43,852 nt of DNA from CAZMGV01 sp964621525 [NCBI: uncultured bacterium]. Lineage in GTDB: Bacteria > JAGRBM01. The position numbers and the translations under genes are program-made. The stretch covers positions 1 through 43,852 of the forward strand of contig CAZUMS010000031.1 of the NCBI GenBank assembly GCA_964621525.1, written 5' to 3'. The notes below the pieces were generated by a model that was not told where the DNA came from, ran no database searches, and was given only the letters and a program-made list of their open reading frames with translations. How positions within the stretch are numbered: position 1 is the stretch's first letter; each line of letters opens with the position of its first letter. This document shows, one piece after another, positions 14,938 through 22,882 of this stretch.

Positions 14938-15743
14938 GAGGGGGCTCCTTCGACGTTCTTCAGAAAGTCCGAGACCAGTTTCGTGACCAGTTCAGGTTCC
15001 TCGACCGGCGTCATGTGGCCGGCGTCCGGGATGGTTTCGAGCCGTGCGCCCGGGATCGCGCTGGCGATCTGCCCGGCCTTCGCTGGCGGGGTGGCGACGT
15101 CCCTGGAGCCGACGATCACGAGCGACGGCGTGCGGATGGATCCGAGCCGCTCGAGTACGGAGCCCCGGTTGCAGACGGCGAGCGTCGTCTGCGACATGGC
15201 GTTCACGTCGTTCAGGAGCAGCTTCTGGCGGTACCGTTGCACCGTCTGCGGATCGCGTTTCATGAAGCCGGGCGAAAACATGAGCCCGAGCGTCATTTCG
15301 GCCATGGCCGGTACCGGCGGCTTGTCCCGTGAATCGGCTGCGAACTTCCCGTAGGCGGCCCGGTTGCCGGGCTCTTCCTCGGCCGCGCTCGTGTCCAGCA
15401 GCGTCAGACTCCGGAGCCGCCGGGGCTGCATGAGCGCCATTCGCATTCCGGTCATCCCGCCCATCGAGAGGCCCACATAATGAAACCCCGCGATGCCGAG
15501 CGCATCGGCCAGGGTGAACACGTCCTGGGCGTTGTCTTCGAGGGTGTAGGGCTCGTCGATCTTCGAGCTGCGTCCGTGCCCGCGGAAATCGACCCGGATG
15601 CACCGGTGGCGTTTCGAGAGTTCCGGGACCTGCGCCTCGAACATGTCGCCGTCGAAGGTGAGCGAATGGCCGAACAGGACCGGGCTGCCCGATCCGTCTT
15701 CCTGGTAGAAGATCCGATGGCGTCCCGAGGCGATTTCAGGCAC
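14934..15743 (-). CDS. Alpha/beta hydrolase
   Basis: This 269-residue protein has VLFGHSLTFDGDMF, DFRGHGRSSK, the nucleophile elbow GLSMGGMTG, a late Asp in GSRDVATPP and His in DAGHMTPVEE, giving the full Ser-Asp-His triad. The preferred start is GTG at 15743: GGAGG lies five nucleotides upstream and it overlaps the ligase stop by 8 bp. A GTG at 15761 lacks a ribosome site. Possible roles are ester, lactone or C-C bond hydrolysis of a ring or CoA intermediate. The fold is certain, the substrate is not. Confidence 0.85.
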   Translation of the reverse strand: MPEIASGRHRIFYQEDGSGSPVLFGHSLTFDGDMFEAQVPELSKRHRCIRVDFRGHGRSSKIDEPYTLEDNAQDVFTLADALGIAGFHYVGLSMGGMTGMRMALMQPRRLRSLTLLDTSAAEEEPGNRAAYGKFAADSRDKPPVPAMAEMTLGLMFSPGFMKRDPQTVQRYRQKLLLNDVNAMSQTTLAVCNRGSVLERLGSIRTPSLVIVGSRDVATPPAKAGQIASAIPGARLETIPDAGHMTPVEEPELVTKLVSDFLKNVEGAPS

Positions 15744-17319
15744 CTGTGCCTCCGTCCGCACGGGAACCGAGCTGCGCCCCGGCCTCGTCGCCGTCCCGGA
15801 GCACGCGCTTCAGGACCTTGCCGAGCGCGTTCCTCGGCAGTCCGGCCACGAACTCGATCTGCCGGGGGCGCTTGTAGTCGGCGAGCCGGCTCTCGCAGTG
15901 GGCCCGGAGTGTCTCCGCGGTCGCGTCCGCTCCGGGTTTCAGCACGATGAAGGCCTTCACGTCCTCGCCGAGGACCGGATGCGGGATGCCGATGACCGCC
16001 GCCTCCGCCACGTCCGGATGCTCGTAGAGAACCGCCTCGACCTCGCCGGAGAAGATGTTGTGCCCGCCCCGGATGATCATGTCCTTCTTGCGGTCATCGA
16101 TATACAGGTAACCGTCCGTGTCGAAGTGGCCGATGTCGCCGGTCCGGAGCCAGCCGTCGTCCGTCCAGGTCTCCCGGGTCGCGTCATCGTTCCTGAAATA
16201 TCTGCGCCGGTTGCCGGGGGTCCGCAGCCAGATTTCGCCCTGGGTTCCTGCCGGAACGGTGCGGCCGCCGTCGTCGCAGATTTTCACTTCCGTGGGCGGG
16301 AGCGGTTTGCCGATGCTGCCGGGGCGCTTCAGCGCCTCGGTGGGCGGCAGGGTGCAGCCCGCGCCCCCCGCCTCGGTGAGACCGTAGACGTTGATCTGGA
16401 GCGCTTTGGGGAACGCCTTCGCGAGGCCGCGGATCCCCTCGGGCGGCATCGGCGCCGTGCCGTAGAGGATCATCTTCAAAGAGCTGTAGTCGTGCCGGGC
16501 CAGCTCCGGCGACTGGAGCATGAGGAGCAGCATCGAGGGGACAGCGTAGACGAGCGCCGCCCGTCGGCTGCCGATCAGCTCCAGAAACCGGGCGGGGTCG
16601 AACTTCGCCAGCGTCACCGACGTCATTCCGCCCGTGAGCGGCATCATCATCATCGCGTGTGTGCCGGCGAACGTATATAGCGGCACGGCATGCAGGTAGA
16701 CCTGCCCCGCGAACAGTTCGCCGAGCCTCCCCTTGGTCACCATCGAGACATTGGCGTGGGTACTGGCGACCCCTTTGGGGAAACCGGTCGTGCCGGAGGT
16801 GTAGAGAATGTCGGCGAGATCGTCCGGCTGGAGCGGCACCTGGAAAGTGTCTTCCGCCTCTCCGTCCGTGAACCGGTCCCACGGGATCAGATCCGGATCA
16901 GCGTCCTTCGAAACGGTCTTCGGCGGCGAAGGCAGGAGGGAGAGGATGTCTTTCAGGTCTTTTGCCCGGCCCGGCTGTGCGAGCAGGTAACGGGCCTCCG
17001 CGTGCCGGATGATGTCCGCCGACTCCCGGGGCGAGAGCCGGGCGTTCACCGGTACGGCAATCCCGCCCGCCTTCTGGATCGCAAAGTAGGAAACGGCGTA
17101 GTCGCAGGCGTGGTCGTTGGTGAACCAGATGGCCGCGCGGTCGCCGGGCCTGAGGCCGTCTTTCGCGAGGGCGCGGGCGAGCCGGTTGCTGCGCCGTTCC
17201 CATTCGCCGTAGGTCATCGTCATGGGAGTCCCCGGGGCTTCCGCCGCCAGTTCGATCGCCACCCGGTCCGGGTTCCGCGCCGCCTGATTGCGAAGGATGT
17301 CGGGGACAAGGAAGGCCAT
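15736..17319 (-). CDS. Acyl-CoA ligase (AMP-forming)
   Basis: This 527-residue ANL-family enzyme has the P-loop LYTSGTTGFPKGVAS, LYGTAPMPPEG, NVYGLTEAGG, GWLRTGDIGHFDTDGY, DRKKDMIIRGGHNI and the C-terminal lysine motif GLPRNALGKVLKR. It activates a carboxylic acid as acyl-AMP and transfers it to CoA, the entry step to beta-oxidation. It is first in the minus-strand operon. ATG 17319 (AGGAG ten nucleotides upstream) is preferred over a TTG at 17328 too close to that site. The promoter with the palindrome lies ~45 bp upstream. Confidence 0.92.
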   Translation of the reverse strand: MAFLVPDILRNQAARNPDRVAIELAAEAPGTPMTMTYGEWERRSNRLARALAKDGLRPGDRAAIWFTNDHACDYAVSYFAIQKAGGIAVPVNARLSPRESADIIRHAEARYLLAQPGRAKDLKDILSLLPSPPKTVSKDADPDLIPWDRFTDGEAEDTFQVPLQPDDLADILYTSGTTGFPKGVASTHANVSMVTKGRLGELFAGQVYLHAVPLYTFAGTHAMMMMPLTGGMTSVTLAKFDPARFLELIGSRRAALVYAVPSMLLLMLQSPELARHDYSSLKMILYGTAPMPPEGIRGLAKAFPKALQINVYGLTEAGGAGCTLPPTEALKRPGSIGKPLPPTEVKICDDGGRTVPAGTQGEIWLRTPGNRRRYFRNDDATRETWTDDGWLRTGDIGHFDTDGYLYIDDRKKDMIIRGGHNIFSGEVEAVLYEHPDVAEAAVIGIPHPVLGEDVKAFIVLKPGADATAETLRAHCESRLADYKRPRQIEFVAGLPRNALGKVLKRVLRDGDEAGAQLGSRADGGTGA

Positions 17320-17361
17320 GACCGGCAATACTCCTGCGGGCGCGACAGCCCCGCCAGATCA

Positions 17362-17389
17362 CTAATACATTGCTAGCAATATAAATCAA
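17362..17389 (-). promoter_or_regulatory. Promoter of the ligase-to-MarR operon with embedded operator
   Basis: On the minus strand TTGATT (17389-17384), a 16-bp spacer and TATTAG (17367-17362) form a plausible promoter. The perfect 12-bp palindrome ATTGCTAGCAAT (17369-17380) fills the spacer, so a dimer bound there would block RNA polymerase. TTGC-N2-GCAA symmetry is typical of MarR-family sites. Confidence 0.5.
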
Positions 17390-17506
17390 CATAATTCTGG
17401 AATCGCTCTCGTTTATGAATCCTATTATTTTGATAACTAATTGTTTTTAAAAGATAATTTTATAGATCATGGCGCTGATACCAAGCCGATACTTAAACTT
17501 ATTAAC

Positions 17507-17546
17507 TAAATATATTTATTGACATATTCGCATAATCTTTGATAAG
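17507..17546 (+). promoter_or_regulatory. Promoter of the thiolase-to-MaoC operon
   Basis: TTGACA (17519-17524), a 16-bp spacer and GATAAG (17541-17546) precede the ATG at 17580. The AT palindrome TAAATATATTTA (17507-17518) abuts the -35 and could act as an UP element. The surrounding ~180 bp are strikingly AT-rich for this genome. Confidence 0.45.
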
Positions 17547-17579
17547 CGTTTCGAACCGGTCCGGAAGGGAGCTCTGCTC

Positions 17580-18782
17580 ATGCCCTCAGCGAATCTCGAT
17601 GCGGCGATTCTCGGCGTGGCGAGCACGCCCGTCACCCGCAAGGGGAAGAAGCCGATCCGTGACACCTTCTTCGATATGGCGCGGGAGGCCGTGGCCGATG
17701 CGGGTCTCTCGCCGAAGGATATCGACGGATTGTTCCTGACGCCGCCGGGGCTCAATCCCGACCTCTTCATGATGTTCGCCGCGCATATGGGGAAATACCT
17801 CGGTATTCCCACGAAGACGCTGACCGTGTTCGAGAACGGCGGCGTGACGGCGGCGCTCGCGCTCCGGTTCGCCATCGACGAGGTAACGCTCGGCCGCTGC
17901 CGGGCGGCGCTCGTCGTCGCCGCCGATCACCGGACAAGCGTCGTGGATACCTCCGATTTCCAGCAGACGCTCCGGCACGGCACAGACGCGCAGGTGAGCC
18001 TTCAGGGCTCCTACGACGGCGCTTTCGGCGCCGGCGCGCCTGTCCCGTTTTACGCCATGAGCGGCCAGCGGTACATGCACGAGTGCGGCGTGACGATCGA
18101 AGAGGTGGCCGACACCGTCGTCCGGCTCCGCGAGCATGCCGCAACCCATCCGGGCGCCCAGTTCCGGGAACCGGCCACGCGGGCGGAGATCCTCTCGTCG
18201 CAGATGCAGTCGCCGCCGCTCACGCTGCACATGTGCTGTCCGTTCAGTTCGGGCGCGGCGGCAGCGGTCGTCGTGCCGGTGGACCGGGCGCAGAAGTCCG
18301 GCCGCCCCTACGTGCGGGTGACCGGCGTCGGCGAGTGGCACGATCCCGAGCATTTCTGCCCCGTCACCGGATCCATGTCGGACTACCGCTCCGCGAGGCA
18401 GGCGTCGGCGGAGGCGTTCGGGCAGGCCGGCGTCGAAGTGGAGGACATCGATGTCGCGGAGGTCTACGGCGTTTTCGCACCCACCGAGATGATGCTCTAC
18501 GAGGATATCGGCTGGTGCAAGAAGGGCGAGGCCGCCCGCTGGGTCGCGAACAAGGGCAACACCTGGGGCGGTGATGTGGTCGTGAATCCGACCGGCGGGC
18601 GCATCTGCTACGGCCATCCGGCCGGCGCGACGCCGCTCCTCGAAACGGTCGAGATCGTCCGACAGCTCACGGGCCGTGCGCCCGGCCGTCAGGTGGAGAA
18701 CGCGAGAATCGGACTCACCCACGCCGAGCACGGCTGCCTGAACGGATCCATCGTCACTGTCCTCGTGGGGCCGGGCGCCTGA
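17580..18782 (+). CDS. SCP2-type thiolase-like protein lacking the N-terminal cysteine (Ltp2-like aldolase candidate)
   Basis: This 400-residue thiolase-fold protein has DIDGLFLTPPG, AADHRTSVVD, EVYGVFAPTEMMLYEDI and the conserved CYGHPAGAT. The position of the usual acylated cysteine reads FENGGVTAALALRFA, with no Cys. The end reads THAEHGCLNGS, not a C-x-G-G-G motif. A DUF35 gene follows 36 bp downstream, as with Ltp2, which with a DUF35 partner catalyses retro-aldol cleavage of a beta-hydroxyacyl-CoA steroid side chain. An aldolase role is plausible inference; a non-standard thiolase is the alternative. AAGGGAG supports the start. Confidence 0.75.
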   Translation: MPSANLDAAILGVASTPVTRKGKKPIRDTFFDMAREAVADAGLSPKDIDGLFLTPPGLNPDLFMMFAAHMGKYLGIPTKTLTVFENGGVTAALALRFAIDEVTLGRCRAALVVAADHRTSVVDTSDFQQTLRHGTDAQVSLQGSYDGAFGAGAPVPFYAMSGQRYMHECGVTIEEVADTVVRLREHAATHPGAQFREPATRAEILSSQMQSPPLTLHMCCPFSSGAAAAVVVPVDRAQKSGRPYVRVTGVGEWHDPEHFCPVTGSMSDYRSARQASAEAFGQAGVEVEDIDVAEVYGVFAPTEMMLYEDIGWCKKGEAARWVANKGNTWGGDVVVNPTGGRICYGHPAGATPLLETVEIVRQLTGRAPGRQVENARIGLTHAEHGCLNGSIVTVLVGPGA

Positions 18783-18818
18783 TCCGGCCGCTGGCGGTAC
18801 TCCCGAAAGGAAACCGGT

Positions 18819-19244
18819 ATGAAAGATCTCGTCGACAAGTTCTCCTGGCAGGCGATGAACCGCGACGCCGATTCGATGTTCCCGGAATACGTCCGGCTGC
18901 TCCGGGAAGAGAAGCGGCTCTGCGCCACGCGCTGCAAGTCGTGCGGCCACGCGGACTATCCGCCGCGCTCGTTCTGCACGAAGTGCTGGAGCACCGGCGT
19001 CCGCTGGGACGACATCCACGAAGGGGCGACGCTCTACGCCTTCACGACGCAGGCGAAATCGCTCCGCTTCATGGCTCCCGACGTGATCGGCCTCGTGGAA
19101 CTCCCTGCGCTGCCCGGCCCCGGGCGGATCCTGACCAAGATCAACGGGAAGTTCGCGGACCTCCGGATCGGCCAGAAGCTCAAGTTCGAGCCGTTCAGGA
19201 TTTCTGACGCGCTCTACACCCACTCGTTCACTCCGGTCGAATAA
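18819..19244 (+). CDS. DUF35 / OB-fold zinc-ribbon protein
   Basis: This 141-residue protein has an N-terminal helix, then a zinc ribbon with Cys39, Cys42, Cys53 and Cys56 (CKSCG and CTKC), then an OB-fold half containing LYAFTTQAK, DVIGLVELP and GRILTKING. DUF35 proteins bind thiolase-like partners and can bind acyl-CoA. It follows the Cys-less thiolase-like gene and precedes an acyl-CoA dehydrogenase, so the first two gene products likely form one complex. GGAAAC-type ribosome site and normal length support the call. Confidence 0.9.
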   Translation: MKDLVDKFSWQAMNRDADSMFPEYVRLLREEKRLCATRCKSCGHADYPPRSFCTKCWSTGVRWDDIHEGATLYAFTTQAKSLRFMAPDVIGLVELPALPGPGRILTKINGKFADLRIGQKLKFEPFRISDALYTHSFTPVE

Positions 19245-19262
19245 CCGGCATCGGAGGCCCGC

Positions 19263-20468
19263 ATGATCGATCTCGAGCTTTCTCCCTCGCAGGCCCAGAT
19301 GCGGGAGATGTTCCGCCACCTGGCCCGGACCGAGTTCCGTCTGATCGCTCTCAAGTGCGACGCCGAGTACAAGGCGGACGAGAAATTCCTCGCCAAGATG
19401 AACCGCATGAACATCACCATGCGGACGGGGGCGGACGCCGCCCCCAGCAAGCGGAAGAAGGAAAGCTCGAAACCCAAGGGCACGCCGGAAGTGAACCGCC
19501 TGAGTGCGCTCGCCGCCGAGGAACTCTCCTGGGGGGACGCCGCGCTGCTCATGAGCCTGCCGGGTCCGGGCCTCGGCGGACCGCCGCTCGGCTTCCTCGG
19601 AACCGATGCGCAACGCGAGAAGTATTTCGGGATCTTTAACCGCGAAACTCCGAGATGGGGCGCCTATGGACTCACGGAGCCTGGCGCGGGCTCCGACGTT
19701 GCCAGTATCCGGACCACCTGCCGGAAAGAGGGAAACGAATACGTTATCAACGGCCGCAAGTGTTTCATCACCAACGGCGGCAAGGCGGACTGGGTGATCA
19801 CCTTCGCGTCGGTTGACCGGTCGCTGGGCCGGGCCGGGCACCGGGCGTTCATCGTTGAAAAGGGCATGCCGGGCTTCAACGTCGGGAAAATCGAGAAAAA
19901 GCTCGGGCTCCGGGCGTCGGAGACTGCGGAGCTCGTCTACGACAACGTCCGTGTGCCGGCGGAGAACCTGCTGGGCGGCGAGGAGCGGTACTCGGAACAG
20001 AGCAAAGGCGGTTTCCGTACCGCCATGAAGACCTTCGACACCACCCGGCCGTTCGTGGCGGCGATGGGGCTCGGGGTCGCCCGGGCGGGGTTCGAAGAAT
20101 ACCGGGACTGGGTGCGGGAGAACTGCCGGCTGGCGACGGTCCGTAATACCGAGGCGCGCCAGAAGGTGGCGGAGTTCGACCGTAAAATTCAGGCCGCCCG
20201 CCTCCTGATCTGGCGGGCCGCGTGGATGGCGGACCTGGGCCAGAATAACACCCGCGAGGCGTCCGCTTCCAAGGCCTATGCCTGCGGTATCGCCAAGACG
20301 GTCCTCCGCGAGGCGCTCGAACAGATGCGCGGCTCGGGATGCGAGCGCGGGCAACTGATCGAAAAATGTTTCCGGGACATCCAGGTCTTCGATATCTTCG
20401 AGGGAACCGGGCAGATCCAGCGCCTGATCATCGCACGGAGACTCATGTCCGGTCTGGAGATCGAGTAA
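19263..20468 (+). CDS. Acyl-CoA dehydrogenase
   Basis: This 401-residue protein contains LPGPGLGGPPLGFLGTDAQ, GLTEPGAGSDVASI, NGRKCFITNGG and the catalytic Glu in FEGTGQIQRLIIARR. A lysine-rich segment (residues ~61-75, SKRKKESSKPKG) lies between the N-terminal helices and the middle domain. It closely resembles the minus-strand dehydrogenase at 11871-13121. Its stop is immediately followed by the SDR start, indicating coupling. It should introduce the alpha-beta double bond in a CoA thioester. Confidence 0.92.
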   Translation: MIDLELSPSQAQMREMFRHLARTEFRLIALKCDAEYKADEKFLAKMNRMNITMRTGADAAPSKRKKESSKPKGTPEVNRLSALAAEELSWGDAALLMSLPGPGLGGPPLGFLGTDAQREKYFGIFNRETPRWGAYGLTEPGAGSDVASIRTTCRKEGNEYVINGRKCFITNGGKADWVITFASVDRSLGRAGHRAFIVEKGMPGFNVGKIEKKLGLRASETAELVYDNVRVPAENLLGGEERYSEQSKGGFRTAMKTFDTTRPFVAAMGLGVARAGFEEYRDWVRENCRLATVRNTEARQKVAEFDRKIQAARLLIWRAAWMADLGQNNTREASASKAYACGIAKTVLREALEQMRGSGCERGQLIEKCFRDIQVFDIFEGTGQIQRLIIARRLMSGLEIE

Positions 20469-21269
20469 ATGGGGCAGCTTTCAAGGATTTTCGCCCCCGG
20501 ACTTTTCACCGGGCGAACGGCGGTCGTCACGGGCGGCGGCACCGGCATCGGACTTCAGGCGGCGCTCGAGATGGGCCGTCTGGGGGCGAAGATCGCCATC
20601 GGCTCCCGCAAGCAGGAGCATGTGGACGCCGGGCTGATAAAACTGAAGGAAGCCGGGATCGAAGCTTTTGGCGCTCTGCTGGACATCCGGGACCGCGCCT
20701 CGGTGGATGCCTTTGTGTCCGGCGTCGTGAAGCAGTTCGGCCGCATCGACATCCTCGTGAACAACGCCGGCGGGCAGTTTCCCGCCCCGGCGGCGCTCAT
20801 GGAAGAGAAGGGCTGGAAGGCGGTCGTCGACACCAACCTGAACGGCACCTGGAACATGACGCAGGCGGTGGCGAAGCAGTCGATGCTGAAAACGGGCGGT
20901 GTCATCATCAACATCATTGTGCCGACGGACCGCGGGATGCCCGGCGTCTCGCACACCAGCGCCGCGCGGGCTGCCGTGTCGAACCTGACGAAATCCCTTT
21001 CCACCGAATGGGCCTCGTTCGGCATCCGGGTGATCAGCCTCGCACCCGGCACCATCGACACCGGCGGACTCAAGAACTACCCGCCGCCGCTCATCGACCA
21101 GCTCCGGAAGGGCATTCCCTGGGGCCGGTTCGGCACGGCCCAGGAGATCGGCGAGATTATCGCTTTTCTGGCCTCGCCCGCCTGCGACTTCTGCACGGGC
21201 GAGACGTTTACCGTGGACGGCGGCGCCCGCTGGGCGCACCCCATGTTCCCGCCCCGCAAGGCGACCTGA
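20469..21269 (+). CDS. SDR-family oxidoreductase, enoyl/dienoyl-CoA reductase-like
   Basis: This 266-residue Rossmann protein has VVTGGGTGIGLQAAL, ILVNNAGGQFPAP and GGVIINIIVPT. The usual Y-x3-K site reads SHTSAARAAVSNLTKSL. The NNAGGQFPAP start and H-x-x-AAR site are found in SDRs acting on unsaturated or branched acyl-CoAs (2,4-dienoyl-CoA reductase and citronellol-pathway types). Its ATG directly abuts the dehydrogenase stop. It could reduce a double bond or oxidise a beta-hydroxy group; the altered site favours reductase. Confidence 0.85.
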   Translation: MGQLSRIFAPGLFTGRTAVVTGGGTGIGLQAALEMGRLGAKIAIGSRKQEHVDAGLIKLKEAGIEAFGALLDIRDRASVDAFVSGVVKQFGRIDILVNNAGGQFPAPAALMEEKGWKAVVDTNLNGTWNMTQAVAKQSMLKTGGVIINIIVPTDRGMPGVSHTSAARAAVSNLTKSLSTEWASFGIRVISLAPGTIDTGGLKNYPPPLIDQLRKGIPWGRFGTAQEIGEIIAFLASPACDFCTGETFTVDGGARWAHPMFPPRKAT

Positions 21270-21296
21270 CCGCAGCAACGGAACGGAGAGAGCCCC

Positions 21297-22118
21297 ATGC
21301 CCATGAACCACGACCTTATCGGTTTTACCGGCAAACCCACGGAGTTTACCGTGGACGGGGCGCAGCTGGAGGGCTATGCGGAGGCGACCAGCAACCCGAA
21401 TCCCGTGCACCGGGGGCCGGACGCCGTCGCGCCGCCCTGTTTCGCGTTCAGTTACGGGCTTCCAGCCATGGGCAAATGCCTGTTCCAGCCCAAACTCAAC
21501 GCCAACATCATGCGCCTCGTCCATGGAGAGCAGACGTTCAGGCTGTTCCGGCTGGTCAGGGGTGGCGACCGGCTCACTTCGACGGCAAAGATCGTCTCGA
21601 TCGAGGACAAGCCCACGGGCGAGACCATCACGATCTCGATCACGACCGTAGACCAGAACGGCGCAGTGGTGTGCGAATCCCAGCCGGTCTTTTTCATCCG
21701 CGGGTCCGGGTCGGGCGCGAAGAAGGATGCCGTGCCGGAAGCCGCCCCGGCGGGATGGGACCACACGGTACCGGTCAGCGTGACGGCGGATCAGGCCACC
21801 CGGTTCGGCAACGCCTCGGGCGACAAGAATCCGATCCACATGAACGGCGACGCGGCCCGGGCGTCGGGCCTCAAGGGGGTCATTCTCCAGGGGCTCTGTA
21901 CGCTGAACTTCGCCGCGACGGCGGTGGTCGATTCGTGCCTGAAAGGAGACCCGGCGAAACTCGCCGAATTCTCCGTCCGGTTCTCGAAGATGGTTTATCC
22001 GGGCGACACGCTCACCACCCGGATCCGGCGTGTGAATGGCGGCTGCGAGTTCGATGTCGTCAATCAGGCCGGCGAGCAGGTGCTGAAGAACGGCGCGGCG
22101 CGGTTTACTCCGGCCTGA
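21297..22118 (+). CDS. MaoC-like enoyl-CoA hydratase (double hotdog)
   Basis: This 273-residue protein has two hotdog halves. The first is FAS1-dehydratase-like (EGYAEATSNPNPVHRGPD). The second contains hydratase-2 motif GNASGDKNPIHMNGDAARAS with catalytic Asp and His, then GVILQGLCTLNFA. R-specific hydratases add water to trans-2-enoyl-CoA. It ends the plus-strand operon after the dehydrogenase and SDR, completing oxidation and hydration steps before the thiolase or aldolase step. GGAGAG before the ATG supports 21297. Confidence 0.88.
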   Translation: MPMNHDLIGFTGKPTEFTVDGAQLEGYAEATSNPNPVHRGPDAVAPPCFAFSYGLPAMGKCLFQPKLNANIMRLVHGEQTFRLFRLVRGGDRLTSTAKIVSIEDKPTGETITISITTVDQNGAVVCESQPVFFIRGSGSGAKKDAVPEAAPAGWDHTVPVSVTADQATRFGNASGDKNPIHMNGDAARASGLKGVILQGLCTLNFAATAVVDSCLKGDPAKLAEFSVRFSKMVYPGDTLTTRIRRVNGGCEFDVVNQAGEQVLKNGAARFTPA

Positions 22119-22188
22119 GTGCTTCAGACCTCTTCCGGAACAGCCATCCAGCCCCGTCATCGGCTGCATCCCGGCCCCGCTGCTCTCT

Positions 22189-22704
22189 TTAGTGCGGCAA
22201 ATGTATTCCTTCTGCAACGGCCTCGGCGGCCAGTGCGGCCAGATATAAACCGGCTCCGTAGACGGTGTGGGTCATCAGGCTTTTCAGACTGTTGAAGACG
22301 GGCCTCGGGGTTTTGGACGAGGCGACTCCGGCCCCCAGTGCCGGTTGCAGGACGAAGAGGGGGGCGACGACCGTGACGATTCCGGTGAGAAGGGCAGGTG
22401 CCGGGGAAGGGGAACGTGTCCACTCCAGACCATAAACGGAGACCAGAAGGGCGGCGAAGGTGATCCCTATCGAATAGTGGGCGCACCATCCGAGCAGCAG
22501 CTCTCCCCTGACCGGTGCGGCCTTTCCGATGCCGTCGTGAACGAACTTCCCTTCGGGCAGGTGGCCGATCCAGCGGCCCAGCAGAGCGAAGTTGAGGGAA
22601 GGGATTCCGAACTGTTTCAGCAGAAGGGCCCAGAGATCCATGACGGCCGTCGCGCCGGCGCCGATGACGGCCACGCGAAGGATGCTTTCAGTCAGCGTAT
22701 TCAT
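22189..22704 (-). CDS. DUF2938 membrane protein
   Basis: This 171-residue protein has about four hydrophobic segments. Family blocks include MDLWALLLKQFGIPSLNFAL, GRWIGHLPEGKF, LGWCAHYSIGITFAALL, PLFVLQPALGAGVA and THTVYGAGLYLAAL. Function of DUF2938 is unknown. It is divergent from a LysR gene 178 bp away, so the regulator may control it. A TATAAC -10 candidate lies at 22812-22807 on the minus strand. Confidence 0.85.
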   Translation of the reverse strand: MNTLTESILRVAVIGAGATAVMDLWALLLKQFGIPSLNFALLGRWIGHLPEGKFVHDGIGKAAPVRGELLLGWCAHYSIGITFAALLVSVYGLEWTRSPSPAPALLTGIVTVVAPLFVLQPALGAGVASSKTPRPVFNSLKSLMTHTVYGAGLYLAALAAEAVAEGIHLPH

Positions 22705-22854
22705 TGCAGTCTCCTTGGGGCCGGGCCGGTCCGTCGAGCGGGCCGGTGACTTGCGGCGCGGCGGCTATCCGGAACTTTGTCTGCTGCCACGCGATTCTCC
22801 GGTTCAGTTATAGGGGAAAGCGGCCGCCACGATAATTGCTTTTTGAGTTGACTC

Positions 22855-22877
22855 ATTGATACCTGATAAGTATCAAT
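22855..22877. promoter_or_regulatory. LysR-type operator
   Basis: ATTGATAC, seven bases, then GTATCAAT: a perfect 8-bp inverted repeat with the T-N11-A core of LysR-type binding sites. It lies 6 bp before the LysR start at 22883, consistent with autorepression, and upstream of the divergent DUF2938 gene. Confidence 0.65.
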
Positions 22878-22882
22878 TGGAA

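Noticed and set aside
17586-20354. A very long minus-strand open frame (over 900 codons)
   Set aside because: It is antisense to the thiolase-like, DUF35 and acyl-CoA dehydrogenase genes, and its product is Arg/His/Pro-rich low-complexity, an artefact of high-GC codon use.
20339-22192. A ~617-codon plus-strand frame and a ~578-codon minus-strand frame over the SDR and MaoC genes
   Set aside because: The real genes are in another frame with complete motifs and ribosome sites; these are composition shadows.
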